From Microbacterium sp. CGR2 (GTDB lineage Bacteria; Actinomycetota; Actinomycetes; Actinomycetales; Microbacteriaceae): a stretch of DNA of 64,000 nucleotides. Positions 51,590 to 61,939 of this stretch are shown here, one piece after another (the stretch's first letter is position 1; every line of letters begins with the position of its first letter). The stretch is taken from contig NZ_RBHX01000001.1 in NCBI RefSeq assembly GCF_003626735.1, positions 496,001 through 560,000 on the forward strand, written 5' to 3'. Under the pieces are notes generated by a model, which saw nothing but the letters and a program-made list of their open reading frames with translations, was not told the DNA's origin and made no database searches. The position numbers and the translations under genes were made by a program.

Positions 51590-51617
51590 ACCCCCGCCGA
51601 ATCGGGTCGGCGGGGGT
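51590..51617 (+). terminator. Strong orphan intrinsic terminator
   Basis: An 11-bp perfect stem (ACCCCCGCCGA with TCGGCGGGGGT) and a 6-nt loop, followed by TCTCCTT. It sits between two divergent genes, where no annotated transcript ends, so it may end a small RNA or short ORF. Confidence 0.75.
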
Positions 51618-51743
51618 TCTCCTTGTCTGGCGGCCGCGGGAATCCGACGTGTCCCGGCCGAAATAGAATCGACGATGCGCCGTGACCCTGGCGCGCCCAC
51701 CACAGCGCCCGAGATCCGGGTCGCCCGTCGCAGAGGACTGCCC

Positions 51744-52328
51744 GTGTCCGAACCCATCACCGTGTCCATCCGCCGCGAAGTCGACCCCGAGAGCATCGCC
51801 GAAGCGACCGCCTGGGTGCAGACGGGGCTGAACCTCGCCGCGAAGTATCCCGGCTTCCTCGGGTCCGGCTGGGTGCGCGCCGGCGAGGACTCGCAGGTCT
51901 GGCACATGCTGTACCGGTTCGCGAACGAGGAGTCCCTCGTGGCCTGGGAGACCTCCGAGGAACGCGAGGGGTGGCTGTCGAAGGGGCAGGGCTTCGTGCG
52001 CAGCGAGCGATCGAAGCGTCGCACCGGCATCGAGGGCTGGTTCGACGAGCCGTCCACCGGCACGATCACCGTCCCGGTCGCGGATGGCACGACGACGACG
52101 GTCGCCATCGGCACCGCACCGCCGCGCTGGAAGCAGGCGGTTTCGATCTGGCTCGGGTTCTTCCCTCTCAACGTGGCCTTCACCTATGCGCTGAGCCCGG
52201 TCCCCGGGTGGGACACGCTGCCGATCTGGCTGCGCGTGCTGGGTATGACCCTCGTACTGACGCCGATCATGACCTACTGGGTGCTCCCATGGGTCACCCG
52301 GATGCTGCGAGGGTGGCTCGCGCGCTGA
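51744..52328 (+). CDS. Antibiotic biosynthesis monooxygenase (ABM) domain membrane protein
   Basis: A 194-residue protein. Residues 1-100 are an ABM-like ferredoxin fold (ITVSIRREVDPESIAEATAWVQTGLNLAAKYPGFLGSGWVRA). The C-terminal part has two membrane spans (about 134-152 and 163-186). The arrangement matches a conserved family annotated as antibiotic biosynthesis monooxygenase of unknown substrate. The GTG at 51744 has AGAGGACTGCCC upstream; an ATG 23 codons earlier is less likely. Confidence 0.82.
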   Translation: MSEPITVSIRREVDPESIAEATAWVQTGLNLAAKYPGFLGSGWVRAGEDSQVWHMLYRFANEESLVAWETSEEREGWLSKGQGFVRSERSKRRTGIEGWFDEPSTGTITVPVADGTTTTVAIGTAPPRWKQAVSIWLGFFPLNVAFTYALSPVPGWDTLPIWLRVLGMTLVLTPIMTYWVLPWVTRMLRGWLAR

Positions 52329-52385
52329 TCGAGGTCGCGTGGTGAGCGGGTCACCCCGAACGCCGCGTTCCGTCGACGCGGTGCG

Positions 52386-53156
52386 TCACGCCGGGCGCTC
52401 CCACAGCCAGGGAACGGTCTCGGTGACCTTCACGAGGCCGGCACGCTCGAGAATGGGCCGGGATGCTTCCGTCGAGTCGGAGTGGATCCAGCGGACACCC
52501 CGCGACATCATCGAACGCACCCGTGCGGCGGTGAGCGCGCGGTAGATGCCGCGACCGCGGTACTCGGGGAGAGTCGCCCCGCCCCATACGCCGGCGAACG
52601 CGGTTCCGACGACGGGTTCGATGCGCCCGGCGCTGACGATGAGTCCGTCGGCCTCCGCCACCCACACCTCGACGGATCCACCGTCGCGGTGTTGCTGGAG
52701 GATCGCGGGCAGCATGCGCTCGGCCTTGGGGTCGCCACCGAAGACCGAATCCTGCATGTCGAGCGCCGCCCGGATGCCATCGGGCGTAGTGACCTTCCGC
52801 ACCGTCACGCCGTCGGGAACCTCTGCGGCGACGAGTGTCGACGCATCGCCGAGCATCACCGACTCCGCCTCGTCGGCGACGAAGCCTGCCGCGGTCAGGG
52901 CATCCGCGAGACCGGGAGCATGATCGTGCGTTCGGGTCTTCCACTCCGCGTTGCGGATGGAATCGTCCTCCGCCAGGAGAGCGGCCACTTCGCTGACGCG
53001 CCGGACCGGATCGTCGAGCTCCTGATACGTGACGAAGAGGTGCCCGCCGTCGAATCTGGCGATCCACAGAGGGCCGCGGCGTTCGACATCGGCAGCGCCG
53101 TGCATCTCCGCTTCGGTCCGGAGTCGGGTGTCGTATTCGGCAAGCAGGTCGGACAT
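52386..53156 (-). CDS. GNAT-family N-acetyltransferase
   Basis: A 256-residue protein with the GNAT core in the C-terminal half: TAFAGVWGGATLPEYRGRGIYRALTAARVRSMMSRG holds the acetyl-CoA signature (YRGRGIYRAL), followed by the NxxSxxxxxRAGL-like SDSTEASRPILERAGL. The N-terminal half is a diverged second GNAT-like lobe. The acceptor is unknown. It lies between two unrelated genes and is probably monocistronic. Confidence 0.83.
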   Translation of the reverse strand: MSDLLAEYDTRLRTEAEMHGAADVERRGPLWIARFDGGHLFVTYQELDDPVRRVSEVAALLAEDDSIRNAEWKTRTHDHAPGLADALTAAGFVADEAESVMLGDASTLVAAEVPDGVTVRKVTTPDGIRAALDMQDSVFGGDPKAERMLPAILQQHRDGGSVEVWVAEADGLIVSAGRIEPVVGTAFAGVWGGATLPEYRGRGIYRALTAARVRSMMSRGVRWIHSDSTEASRPILERAGLVKVTETVPWLWERPA

Positions 53157-53193
53157 CGACTCAGGTTAGCGGCGGCAGCCTCGACCAGACGCG

Positions 53194-54366
53194 TCAGATC
53201 ACCCCGGCCGACGTGAACGCGATCTCCGCAGCACCCAGGAGGAGCCGATCGGCGGCGAGGGATGCCGGAAGGATGCGCAGCCCCTCCACGTTCTCCGCCA
53301 TCGCACCGGCGGCCACGGCTTCGGCGAATCCTTCCGGGTCGAGCTCCTCGAGCTGCGCGAGGAACCCGCCGAGCACCACGACAGACGGGTTGAGGATGTT
53401 CACGGCGTCCGCGATCGCCTGCGCGAGGAGCCCGCGCTGACGCAGGCTCTCCTCGCGGACGGGGTCATCGTCGGATGCTGCCGCGAGCGCGTCCGCGAGG
53501 GTCGCGTCGTCGGCGACGCCGAGTCCGAGCACGTCGAGGAGCCTGGTGCGGCTGACCTCGTCTTCGAGGACTGTCGCGCTCCCCGGGCCGACCCTGTTCT
53601 GGCCGAACTCCCCGGCGTATCCTCCGACTCCGCCGACGGGCGCGCCGTGCACGATGATCCCGCCGCCGATCCCGGACGGCCCGCCGTTGAGGTAGACGAC
53701 ATCGTTCGCACCCTCGGCCGCGCCGAACAGGTGCTCGGCGAGCGCACCCAGACTCGCGTCGTTGCCGACGGCGACCGGGAGACCGGTCGCCCTGGCGATG
53801 AGATCGCCCAGCGGAGCATCCGTCCACCCGAGGTGCGGCGCGTTGCGCACCAGACCGTCCGCGGCTCGGACGAGACCGGGGACCGCGACTCCCACGGCGA
53901 CGAGTCGCGCATCCGCCAGTGCACCCTGACGCCAGCGGTCGATGACGTCGGCCACGAGTTCGGCGACATCCGCTGCCGTCAGCACGGATGCCGATTCGAT
54001 CCGCTCGCGCACCGCGGTCGTGCGTGCAAGGTCGATCGCCGCGATCTCGACCGCATCGATCTCCGGGTTGACCGCGATCACGACGGTGTTCGGTGACGCT
54101 TCGACGACGGGCGACGGGCGGCCGACCCGACCGACTGAATCCGGCTCGCGTTCGACGACCCAGCCCTCGCTCACCAGTTCGGCGACCAGATCTGCGATCG
54201 TCGACCGATTCAACCCGGTCGCGCTCGTCAGCTGCGCGCGGGATCGGGACCCGCCCACATGCACGAGCCGCAGGACCCTGGCCAGGTTGCGCGCCCGCAC
54301 TCCGTCGCCGGACTCTCGCGGCATCGCCGTCCCGCCGACCGCGATCGAAGCATCCGTCGTCGTCAC
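53194..54366 (-). CDS. ROK-family repressor, probable XylR
   Basis: A 390-residue NagC/XylR-type repressor. The winged helix is at about residues 26-70 ([42 protein letters not shown]) and the ROK sugar-binding domain follows ([57 protein letters not shown]). The cysteine zinc motif is absent. It is divergent from xylA, and the ATGTTGT-N5-ACAACAT dyad between them is the expected operator. Xylose should be the inducer. Confidence 0.9.
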   Translation of the reverse strand: MTTTDASIAVGGTAMPRESGDGVRARNLARVLRLVHVGGSRSRAQLTSATGLNRSTIADLVAELVSEGWVVEREPDSVGRVGRPSPVVEASPNTVVIAVNPEIDAVEIAAIDLARTTAVRERIESASVLTAADVAELVADVIDRWRQGALADARLVAVGVAVPGLVRAADGLVRNAPHLGWTDAPLGDLIARATGLPVAVGNDASLGALAEHLFGAAEGANDVVYLNGGPSGIGGGIIVHGAPVGGVGGYAGEFGQNRVGPGSATVLEDEVSRTRLLDVLGLGVADDATLADALAAASDDDPVREESLRQRGLLAQAIADAVNILNPSVVVLGGFLAQLEELDPEGFAEAVAAGAMAENVEGLRILPASLAADRLLLGAAEIAFTSAGVI

Positions 54367-54430
54367 ATCGCCCTCGCATTCGGTTCGGCGTCCCAGTCTA
54401 GGAGGCTGGACATCGCCTTCTCCAGGTTAT

Positions 54431-54449
54431 ATGTTGTTGCTCACAACAT
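54431..54449. promoter_or_regulatory. xylA operator (ROK/XylR-type dyad)
   Basis: ATGTTGT-TGCTC-ACAACAT is a perfect 7-bp inverted repeat between the ROK gene and xylA. The AT-rich TTATAT just before it could be part of a -10 region, so binding would block xylA transcription. Confidence 0.75.
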
Positions 54450-54490
54450 TTCTGCAGCGCGCGCCGCGCGGCACTATGCGAAGGAGCATC

Positions 54491-55681
54491 ATGAGCCTCA
54501 CCCCGACCCGCGACGACAAGTTCTCGTTCGGCCTCTGGACCGTCGGCTACAACGGCGCCGACCCCTTCGGCGGGCCCACTCGTCCGGCCCTCGATGTCGT
54601 GCACGCGGTCGAGAAGCTCGCTGAGCTGGGTGCCTACGGCCTGACCTTCCACGACGACGATCTGTTCGCCTTCGGCTCCACCGACGCCGAGCGGCAGACC
54701 CAGATCGACCGCCTCAAGGGCGCACTCGACGACACCGGCCTCATCGTGCCGATGGTCACCACCAACCTCTTCAGCGCCCCCGTCTTCAAAGACGGCGGCG
54801 TCACCTCCAACGACCGTCAGGTGCGGCGTTTCGCCCTGCGTAAGGTGTCCCGCCAGCTCGACCTCGGCGCCGAACTCGGAGCCAAGACGTTCGTCATGTG
54901 GGGCGGCCGCGAGGGTGCCGAGTACGACTCGGCGAAGGACATCCGGGCAGCGCTCGAGCGCTACCGCGAGGCCGTGAACCTGCTCGGGGACTACGTCACC
55001 GACAAGGGCTACGACATCCGCTTCGCGATCGAGCCGAAGCCGAACGAGCCGCGCGGCGACATCCTCCTGCCGACGCTCGGACACGCGATCGCCTTCATCG
55101 ACTCCCTCGAGCGCCCGGAGCTCGTCGGCGTCAACCCCGAGGTCGGACACGAGCAGATGGCCGGTCTGAACTTCGCCGCCGGCATCGCCCAGGCTCTGTA
55201 CCACGGCAAGTTGTTCCACATCGACCTCAACGGCCAGCGCGGCATCAAGTACGACCAGGACCTGGTGTTCGGCCACGGCGACCTGCACAACGCGTTCGCC
55301 CTGGTCGACCTGCTCGAGAACGGCGGCCCCGGCGGGGTGCCTGCCTACGACGGCCCGCGGCACTTCGACTACAAGCCCAGCCGCACCGAAGACGAGAAGG
55401 GCGTGTGGGAGTCGGCGTCGGCGAACATGCGCACCTACCTGCTGCTGAAGGAGCGGGCGGCCGCTTTCCGCGCCGACCCCGAGGTACAGGAGGCTCTGGC
55501 CGCCGCCCGCGTCGATGAACTGACGACCCCGACCCTCAACCCGGGCGAGAGCTACGACGACTTCCTCGCCGACCGCAGCGCGTATGAGGACTTCGACGCC
55601 GACGCCTACTTCGGCGGTCACGGCTTCGGATTCGTGCGTCTGCAGCAGCTGGCGACCGAGCACCTGCTCGGCGCGCGCTGA
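54491..55681 (+). CDS. xylA: Xylose isomerase
   Basis: Converts D-xylose to D-xylulose with divalent metal. Length is 396 residues, the shorter actinobacterial class. Active-site histidine in [14 protein letters not shown], metal ligands in [18 protein letters not shown] and [19 protein letters not shown], and [15 protein letters not shown] are present. GAAGGAGCATC precedes the ATG. xylB follows 7 nt later, and a divergent ROK repressor with its operator lies upstream. Confidence 0.97.
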   Translation: MSLTPTRDDKFSFGLWTVGYNGADPFGGPTRPALDVVHAVEKLAELGAYGLTFHDDDLFAFGSTDAERQTQIDRLKGALDDTGLIVPMVTTNLFSAPVFKDGGVTSNDRQVRRFALRKVSRQLDLGAELGAKTFVMWGGREGAEYDSAKDIRAALERYREAVNLLGDYVTDKGYDIRFAIEPKPNEPRGDILLPTLGHAIAFIDSLERPELVGVNPEVGHEQMAGLNFAAGIAQALYHGKLFHIDLNGQRGIKYDQDLVFGHGDLHNAFALVDLLENGGPGGVPAYDGPRHFDYKPSRTEDEKGVWESASANMRTYLLLKERAAAFRADPEVQEALAAARVDELTTPTLNPGESYDDFLADRSAYEDFDADAYFGGHGFGFVRLQQLATEHLLGAR

Positions 55682-55688
55682 TCATCTG

Positions 55689-56999
55689 ATGGCCCTCGTT
55701 CTCGGCGTCGATTCCTCGACGCAGTCGTGCAAGGTCATCGTGGCGGATGCCGCGACCGGTGCGGTGGTGCGCACCGGCCGCGCGCCGCATCCCGACGGCA
55801 CTTCGGTCGACCCGGAGGCGTGGTGGCACGCCCTGAAGGCCGCGATCGCGGATGCCGGCGGGCTCGACGACATCGAGGCGTGGGCCATCGGCGGGCAGCA
55901 GCACGGCATGGTCGCGCTCGATGCCGAGGGGCGGGTGATCCGTGACGCGCTGCTGTGGAACGACACACGATCAGCGGATGCCGCGTCCGACCTCGTCGTC
56001 GAGTTCGGCGCCGAGACTCTGGTTCAGCGGAGCGGGCTCGTGCCCGTGGCCTCCTTCACCATCTCGAAGGTGCGCTGGCTGCGCGATCACGAGCCGGAGA
56101 ACGCTGCACGGGTCGCCGCCGTGGCCCTGCCGCACGACTGGCTCACCTGGAGGCTCCGCGGGTTCGGGCCGGTCGGGGCGGATGGGGCTTCGCGCGGGCC
56201 GATCCTCGACGAGCTCGTCACCGATCGCTCCGACGCGTCCGGTACCGGTTACTGGAACCCGGCGACCGGCGAGTACGACCGCGACCTGCTCACCGCCGCA
56301 CTCGGCCACGACGCGGTGCTCCCCCGGGTGCTCGGCGCCGATGAGTCGGTGACGGATGATGCGGGTCGGCGGGTCGCTCCTGGCGCGGGAGACAACGCCG
56401 CGGCGGCACTCGGCCTCGGCGCGGGGCCCGGTGACGTCGTCGTCTCGATCGGCACCAGCGGAACGGTCTTCGCCGTCAGCGAGACGCCGTCCGCGGATGC
56501 ATCGGGAATCATCGCGGGGTTCGCCTCTGCCGACGGGCACTTCCTCCCGCTGGTCTGCACTCTCAATGCGGCCCGCGTGCTGGACGTGACAGCGGCGCTG
56601 CTCGGGGTCGACCACGCGGAGTTGAGCCGACTCGCGCTGGCCGCGCCCGCAGGCGCTGCGGGACTCGCGCTCGTGCCGTATTTCGAAGGCGAACGCACAC
56701 CCAACCTGCCCGATGCGACCGCGACGCTGAGCGGCATGACCCTGGCGTCGACGACGCGCGAGAACCTCGCGCGCGCCGCGGTGGAAGGGATGCTGTCCGG
56801 CCTCGGCGCCGGTCTCGACGCGCTGCGAGAGAGCGGGGTACCGCTGCGGCGGGCGCTGCTGATCGGCGGAGGGGCCCAGTCGCCCGCCGTGCGAACAATC
56901 GCGCCGGAGGTCTTCGGCATCCCGGTCGAGGTGCCCGCCGCCGAGGAGTACGTCGCGCTGGGCGCTGCGCGCCAGGCGGCATCCGTGCTCTCCGACTGA
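55689..56999 (+). CDS. xylB: Xylulokinase
   Basis: FGGY kinase phosphorylating D-xylulose to xylulose 5-phosphate for the pentose phosphate pathway. Length is 436 residues, somewhat short for Xyl[15 protein letters not shown] binds ATP at the N-terminus, [11 protein letters not shown] and LLWNDTRS form the sugar site, and [17 protein letters not shown] and [27 protein letters not shown] are the later ATP motifs. It is cotranscribed with xylA. A palindromic intergenic repeat follows it. Confidence 0.95.
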   Translation: MALVLGVDSSTQSCKVIVADAATGAVVRTGRAPHPDGTSVDPEAWWHALKAAIADAGGLDDIEAWAIGGQQHGMVALDAEGRVIRDALLWNDTRSADAASDLVVEFGAETLVQRSGLVPVASFTISKVRWLRDHEPENAARVAAVALPHDWLTWRLRGFGPVGADGASRGPILDELVTDRSDASGTGYWNPATGEYDRDLLTAALGHDAVLPRVLGADESVTDDAGRRVAPGAGDNAAAALGLGAGPGDVVVSIGTSGTVFAVSETPSADASGIIAGFASADGHFLPLVCTLNAARVLDVTAALLGVDHAELSRLALAAPAGAAGLALVPYFEGERTPNLPDATATLSGMTLASTTRENLARAAVEGMLSGLGAGLDALRESGVPLRRALLIGGGAQSPAVRTIAPEVFGIPVEVPAAEEYVALGAARQAASVLSD

Positions 57000-57007
57000 C
57001 CTGCGTC

Positions 57008-57107
57008 CCGGTCGCAGTTGCTGTCGCCGGCGCTCCCGGCGCTTGCGTTCCGGTCGCAGTTGCTGCCGCTCGGAGGGCCGCGAGACGGCAGAAACTGCGA
57101 CCGGAAC
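57008..57107. repeat. Palindromic intergenic repeat (copy 1)
   Basis: CCGGTCGCAGTTGCTG occurs at 57008-57023 and 57050-57065. The second copy is the left arm (57047-57068) of a 22-bp inverted repeat with 57086-57107, one mismatch, loop 17 nt. The same core occurs twice at the right end of the window. It could also terminate xylB and the convergent galM. Confidence 0.85.
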
Positions 57108-57117
57108 AAACGGAGCC

Positions 57118-58095
57118 CTACACCGCCCGGATGCTCCAAGCCGCGGCGTGCGTCGCTCCCGGCGCGAGAGTCACGAGGTCGGCACCCGAGTTGAAAGCAT
57201 CCGGGGGGCACGTCATCGGCTCCACCGCGAGGCCGATCCGGTGCGTCGACGGCTCCGCGGGGGTGTCGGCGGTGTGTACCTGCACCCAGGGGCAGCGTTC
57301 GTCCCAGGTCATCGCCACTCCGGTGCCGTCATCCGTCACGAGCCGCACCTCTGCGAGACCGTCGGTGCGCTGCAGTCCAGTGAACGCGTGGTCGATGAAG
57401 ACGTCACCGATCGGGCGAGCGTTGCGGAAGTCCCACTCCGGATGCTCCGACACCGACTCGACCGCGATCGGGCTCAGCCGGTCGGGGGTGACCGTGAGGA
57501 CCTCGGATGCGGGGAGCGTGAGGGTCCACGCGTCGAGGCGTTTCGTCTCGTCGCTGCGCTCCTCGCTCAACGACCGGGAGAGGCTGCGCTCCTCGCTCAA
57601 CGACCGGGGGCCCGCCACGAGATACGGATGCGGACCGGTACCCCAGGGCGCGGCATCCGCCCCGATGTTGCGCGCGGTCACCGTCTGCGTCAGGCCATCC
57701 TCAGAGAGGCGATACTCGGTCTCGACCTCGACACGGAACGGGTATCCGGTCTGCGGCTCGATCACCGCGGCGAGCACCACCCGATCGTCGAGCACGAGAC
57801 GGTCGGAGAACTCCGTCCAGGCGAGCAGACCGTGGAGGGCCTGACCGCGCTCCGGTTCGGTCAGCGCGAGCTGGTGCTCGCTTCCCTCGAAGCGGTACCG
57901 CCCGTCGACCACCCGGTTCGGCCACGGTGCGAGCGTCGTGCCGCGGTATCCGGGGCGCACCTCATCGGCGTCGAACGGCACGACCAGGTCGCGTCCCTCG
58001 AAGGTGAGCATCCGCAGTGTGGCACCGACGCTCGCGATCGCCGCCTCGTAGCCGTGCGCGGCGAGGCGCAGCTGGCGTCCGGAACGTGGGAGCAT
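57118..58095 (-). CDS. galM: Aldose 1-epimerase
   Basis: Mutarotase interconverting alpha and beta aldoses. Length is 325 residues. GYRGTTLAPWPNRVVDGRY, HGLLAWTEF with a catalytic histidine, TGPHPYLVAG and the late catalytic glutamate in GLAVEPMTCPPDAFN are present. The ATG at 58095 overlaps the araA stop by 1 nt, so it is the last gene of the arabinose operon. Between TGPHPYLVAG and the next strand an insert encoding RSLSEERSLSRSLSEERS comes from a 30-nt tandem duplication of a dispersed repeat. Confidence 0.9.
   Translation of the reverse strand: MLPRSGRQLRLAAHGYEAAIASVGATLRMLTFEGRDLVVPFDADEVRPGYRGTTLAPWPNRVVDGRYRFEGSEHQLALTEPERGQALHGLLAWTEFSDRLVLDDRVVLAAVIEPQTGYPFRVEVETEYRLSEDGLTQTVTARNIGADAAPWGTGPHPYLVAGPRSLSEERSLSRSLSEERSDETKRLDAWTLTLPASEVLTVTPDRLSPIAVESVSEHPEWDFRNARPIGDVFIDHAFTGLQRTDGLAEVRLVTDDGTGVAMTWDERCPWVQVHTADTPAEPSTHRIGLAVEPMTCPPDAFNSGADLVTLAPGATHAAAWSIRAV
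57553..57608. repeat. Duplicated dispersed repeat inside galM
   Basis: A 26-nt sequence (GCTGCGCTCCTCGCTCAACG and 6 more) occurs at 57553-57578 and 57583-57608, 30 nt apart. It adds ten residues per copy in frame. Its right end is shared with 47669-47686 at the mmsB stop. Confidence 0.85.
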
Positions 58096-59609
58096 CACAG
58101 TCCCTGGGCGAGGCGGTAGTAGGCCTGGTTCCAGCGCACCTGCTTCTGGAACTCCGGCAGTGTCGTGCTGTCGTCGATCACGAGCAGCTCGACCTCCGCC
58201 ATCTCGGCGAAGTCGCGGAACGCCTCGATCCCCACCGCGGTCGACATGACGGTGTGGTGTGCGGCCCCCGCGGTCAGCCATGCGGCAGCGCTGGTGTTGA
58301 AGTCGGGCTGCGGCTTCCACACCGCACGCCCCACCGGCAGCTTCGGCAACGACGCCCGCGGCGGGACGTTCTCGACGACGTTGGCCGTCAGACGGAATCG
58401 GTCGCGCATGTCGCTCAGAGCCACGACCACCGCAGGCCCGGGGTCTGCCGTGAAGACCAGACGCACCGGGTCGTCCTTGCCGCCGATGCCGAGCGGGTGG
58501 ACCTCCAGCGTCGGCTTCGCGGTGGTCAGCGAGGGCGACACCTCGAGCATGTGCGCGCCCAGGATGAGCTCGTCGCCGGGAGTCATGTCGTAGGTGTAGT
58601 CCTCCATGAGGCTCGCCCCACCGGGGAGGCCGGCACCCATGACGTTCGCGATGCGGACGAGGACAGCGGTCTTCCAGTCACCCTCCGCGCCGAAACCGTA
58701 CCCTTCAGCCATCAGGCGCTGCACCGCGAGTCCGGGCAGCTGCTTCAACGCACCGAGGTCCTCGAACGACGTGGTGAAGGCGCCGAAGCCGCCCTCCTCG
58801 AGGAACGAGCGCAGGCCGAGCTCGATCGCGGCACCGTCCCGCAGCGACGAGTGCCGATCGCCGCCGACGCGGAGTTCCGCAGCCACCTCGTACAGCTCTT
58901 CGTACTCGGCCACGAGCGCGTCGATGTCGGAGTCGGATGCCGCAGCGACGGCATCCGCCAGCTCGTTCACACCCCACGTGTTCACCTGCACGCCGAACCG
59001 CAGTTCCGCCTCGGTCTTGTCACCCTCGGTGACCGCGACGAAACGCATGTTGTCGCCGAAGCGGGCGAGCTTCAGCGAACGCGACGCGGCGAGACCGGCG
59101 GCCGCCCGCTGCCAGGTGCCGAGTTCACGGCGAACCCGGGGGTCGCTGGCGTGCCCGACGATCGTCTTCCGCGGAACGCCGAGGCGCGTCTGGATGTACC
59201 CGAACTCCCGGTCGCCGTGCGCGGCCTGGTTCAGGTTCATGAAGTCGAAGTCGATGTCGGCCCAGGGCAGTTCGACATTCGCCTGCGTGTGCAGGTGCGC
59301 GAGCGGCTTCTGCAGCGCGTCGAGACCGGCGATCCACATCTTGGCGGGGCTGAACGTGTGCATCCAGGCGACGAGCCCGATCACCCGGTCGTCGGCGTTC
59401 GCCTCCAGGGCGGTGCGCTTGATGGCGGCGGCATCCGTCAGCACCGGCTTCCAGACGACCTTCACCGGCACCTCGGACGACTCATCGAGGAGACGCGCGA
59501 TCTCCTGCGACTGTTCGGCGACCTGGGCGAGAGTCTCCGGGCCGTAGAGGTGCTGGCTGCCGGTGAGGAACCAGACCTCGTAACCGTCGAGGGAGGTGGT
59601 GAGAGCCAT
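58095..59609 (-). CDS. araA: L-Arabinose isomerase
   Basis: Converts L-arabinose to L-ribulose with manganese. Length is 504 residues, normal for Ara[17 protein letters not shown] at the N-terminus, [12 protein letters not shown] and [24 protein letters not shown] are diagnostic, and the metal ligands lie in [23 protein letters not shown] and [10 protein letters not shown]. It lies 10 nt after araB, in the operon araD-araB-araA-galM. Confidence 0.97.
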   Translation of the reverse strand: MALTTSLDGYEVWFLTGSQHLYGPETLAQVAEQSQEIARLLDESSEVPVKVVWKPVLTDAAAIKRTALEANADDRVIGLVAWMHTFSPAKMWIAGLDALQKPLAHLHTQANVELPWADIDFDFMNLNQAAHGDREFGYIQTRLGVPRKTIVGHASDPRVRRELGTWQRAAAGLAASRSLKLARFGDNMRFVAVTEGDKTEAELRFGVQVNTWGVNELADAVAAASDSDIDALVAEYEELYEVAAELRVGGDRHSSLRDGAAIELGLRSFLEEGGFGAFTTSFEDLGALKQLPGLAVQRLMAEGYGFGAEGDWKTAVLVRIANVMGAGLPGGASLMEDYTYDMTPGDELILGAHMLEVSPSLTTAKPTLEVHPLGIGGKDDPVRLVFTADPGPAVVVALSDMRDRFRLTANVVENVPPRASLPKLPVGRAVWKPQPDFNTSAAAWLTAGAAHHTVMSTAVGIEAFRDFAEMAEVELLVIDDSTTLPEFQKQVRWNQAYYRLAQGL

Positions 59610-59619
59610 GGTGCGCCTT

Positions 59620-61203
59620 TCAGAGGGATGTGACGGCGGCGGCCTCGATGGCGAGGCCCGCCCGGTAGCGGTCGAGGTAGGACGCGAACCCGGCGACGTC
59701 GGCCGGATCCGGATCGACGGTGGCGAGCGATGCCGCGGCGAAGACGTGCCGCGCGAGGTAGTCGCCCAGCGAGAGCTCCTCGGCGTGGGAAAGGTAGGAC
59801 GCGAGCACCGCGATCCCCCACGCCCCGCCCTCTGCAGCCAGCTCGCCCACGACGACGGGAGCGTCGAGCGCTCCGGCGAGGAATCGTTGCGCGACGCCGG
59901 CCGTGCGGAACATCCCCCCGTGCGCGAACATCCGGTCGAGGTGCACGCCCTCCGCCGCCAGCACGTGCATACCCAGGGCGAGGGTGCCGAAGACGCCGTA
60001 GAGCTGCGCGCGCATGAAGTTCGCGAGCGTGAAGGCGCTGTCCGGTGTCCGCACGAACAGCGGACGCCCTTCGGTGAGGCCCGCGATCGGCTCCCCGGCG
60101 AGGTGGTTGTAGGCGATCAGGCCCCCGGCATCCGCTTCGCCCTCGAGCGCTTCACGGAAGAGCGCGTCGAACACGGCATCGTCGCTCAGCGGCTGACCGG
60201 CCGCGACGGCGAAACGGGTGAACAGTCCCGCCCAGGCGGCGAGTTCGCTCGCGCCGTTGTTGCAGTGCACCATGGCGACGGCATCACCCGCCGGCGTGGT
60301 CACGAGATCGAGTTCGTGGTGCACCTCGGCGAGCGGATGCTCCAGGACGACCATCGCGAAGATGCTCGTCCCGGCGCTGACGTTCCCCGTACGCGGGGCT
60401 ACCGAGTTCGTCGCCACCATTCCGGTTCCCGCGTCGCCCTCGGGCGGGCAGAGAGGGATGCCGGGTCGCAGCGCACCCGTCGGATCGAGCAGTGCGGCCC
60501 CCGCGGCGGTCAGTTCGCCCGCCGCGGCTCCGGCAGGGAGCACGGTGGGAAGAAGGTCCGCGAGAGGGAGCGGCAGCCGGTCCCCGGCCTGCGCGTCGTA
60601 GGCCCGCAGCATCCGCTCGTCGTAGTCCCGTGTCGTCGAATCGATGGGGAACATGCCCGAGGCGTCGCCGACGCCGAGGACTCGTTCGCCGGTGAGCCGG
60701 TGGTGCACGTGGCCGGCGAGCGTGTTCACTGCGGCGATCTGCCCGATGTGCGGTTCGGAGTCGAGGACGGCCTGATGCAGGTGGGCGATCGACCAGCGCA
60801 GCGGGATGTTGACGCCGAAGAGATCGCCCAGCTCGGCGGATGCGGCGCCGGTGTTCGTGTTGCGCCACGTGCGGAACGGGACCAGCAGCTCGCCGCTCTG
60901 GTCGAAGGCGAGGTACCCGTGCATCATGGCCGAGATCCCGATGGCGCCGAAGGTCTCCGGACGCACGCCGTGCTGCGCCTCGGCATCCGCGGCGAGCTCG
61001 GCGTATGCCGCTTGCAGGCCCTGCCACACCTCGTCGAGATCGTAGGTCCAGAGGCCGCCCTCGAGCCGGTTCTCCCAGGCGAACGATCCGGTCGCGAGCA
61101 CCTCCGTGGCGTCGGATCCGATCAGGCAGGCCTTGATCCGGGTGGAGCCGAGCTCGATGCCCAGGCTCGTCCGGCCGTCGCGGATGTCATCGGTGCCACT
61201 CAT
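59620..61203 (-). CDS. araB: Ribulokinase (FGGY family, actinobacterial type)
   Basis: Phosphorylates L-ribulose to L-ribulose 5-phosphate. Length is 527 residues. [17 protein letters not shown] binds ATP, and [28 protein letters not shown] and [17 protein letters not shown] continue the FGGY pattern. It is distinct from the E. coli AraB in sequence, but its place between araD (4-nt overlap) and araA (10 nt) fixes the role. No anomalies. Confidence 0.92.
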   Translation of the reverse strand: MSGTDDIRDGRTSLGIELGSTRIKACLIGSDATEVLATGSFAWENRLEGGLWTYDLDEVWQGLQAAYAELAADAEAQHGVRPETFGAIGISAMMHGYLAFDQSGELLVPFRTWRNTNTGAASAELGDLFGVNIPLRWSIAHLHQAVLDSEPHIGQIAAVNTLAGHVHHRLTGERVLGVGDASGMFPIDSTTRDYDERMLRAYDAQAGDRLPLPLADLLPTVLPAGAAAGELTAAGAALLDPTGALRPGIPLCPPEGDAGTGMVATNSVAPRTGNVSAGTSIFAMVVLEHPLAEVHHELDLVTTPAGDAVAMVHCNNGASELAAWAGLFTRFAVAAGQPLSDDAVFDALFREALEGEADAGGLIAYNHLAGEPIAGLTEGRPLFVRTPDSAFTLANFMRAQLYGVFGTLALGMHVLAAEGVHLDRMFAHGGMFRTAGVAQRFLAGALDAPVVVGELAAEGGAWGIAVLASYLSHAEELSLGDYLARHVFAAASLATVDPDPADVAGFASYLDRYRAGLAIEAAAVTSL

Positions 61204-61919
61204 CGCCGCGCGTCCTGACTCTGGCCGTACACGTTCTGATATCGGTCGTACAGGCTGTCGATCGCCTGCTGCGGAATCGGGATGAGCGGACCGGCTTCCC
61301 GGGCGAGGTGCACGGTGCGGGCGACGTCTTCGACCATGACCGCGGCTTTGACGGCATCCTTCGCGTCGGCTCCGATCGTGAACGGCCCGTGATTCTGCAT
61401 GAGGACCGCCCGGGAGCGGTGCCCGCTGAGCGTTTCGACGATCCCTCGCCCGATGGAGTCGTCGCCGATGATCGCGAACGGACCGACCGGAATCGGACCC
61501 CCGAACTCATCCGCCATGGCCGTGATCACGCACGGGATCTCCTCACCACGGGCGGCCCAGGCGACGGCGTAGGTCGAGTGCGTGTGCACGACACCGCCGA
61601 CATCGGGCATGTTGCGGTAGACGTAGGCATGCGCGGCGGTGTCGCTCGACGGGGAACGATCACTGCCCGGAGTGCCCGGGATGACGCCGCCGTCGAGGTC
61701 GCAGAGGATCATGTTCTCCGGGGTCAACTCGTCGTACGAGACACCCGACGGCTTGATCACGAACAGATCTGCACCCGGGACTCGTCCGGAGACGTTGCCG
61801 CCGGTCCAGACCACCAGGCCGTAGCGGACCAGCTCGCCGTGCAGGCGGGCGACGTCGGCGCGGACAGCGGCGATGGCTTCTTCGACGGCGGGGCTGAAGG
61901 TGGGGGCTTCGTTGCTCAC
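61200..61919 (-). CDS. araD: L-Ribulose-5-phosphate 4-epimerase
   Basis: Class II aldolase-type epimerase giving D-xylulose 5-phosphate. Length is 239 residues. WTGGNVSGRVPG, IKPSGVSYDELTPENM, zinc histidines in VVHTHSTYAVAWAARG and the later LMQNHGPFTIG are present. GTG at 61919 is preceded by TGAGGTCCTT. It overlaps araB by 4 nt and is the first gene of the arabinose operon, 28 nt after the start of a perfect palindromic operator. Confidence 0.95.
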   Translation of the reverse strand: MSNEAPTFSPAVEEAIAAVRADVARLHGELVRYGLVVWTGGNVSGRVPGADLFVIKPSGVSYDELTPENMILCDLDGGVIPGTPGSDRSPSSDTAAHAYVYRNMPDVGGVVHTHSTYAVAWAARGEEIPCVITAMADEFGGPIPVGPFAIIGDDSIGRGIVETLSGHRSRAVLMQNHGPFTIGADAKDAVKAAVMVEDVARTVHLAREAGPLIPIPQQAIDSLYDRYQNVYGQSQDARR

Positions 61920-61939
61920 AAGGACCTCAGGGGTTGGCT

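Larger units (their letters stand above)
51328..51743. other. 416-nt intergenic region: operator, unassigned sequence, orphan terminator
   Basis: The left part carries the mmsA promoter/operator. From about 51410 to 51570 I find no supported gene; a 27-codon frame (51495-51577) has no ribosome-binding site. A small hairpin (51571-51586) and a strong terminator (51590-51617) follow. The right part leads to the monooxygenase-like gene, whose GTG has AGAGGA upstream. Confidence 0.6.

Noticed and set aside
53942..54490. N-terminal extension of xylose isomerase
   Set aside because: It would run through the ROK gene on the other strand; GAAGGAG before ATG 54491 and family length fix the shorter start.
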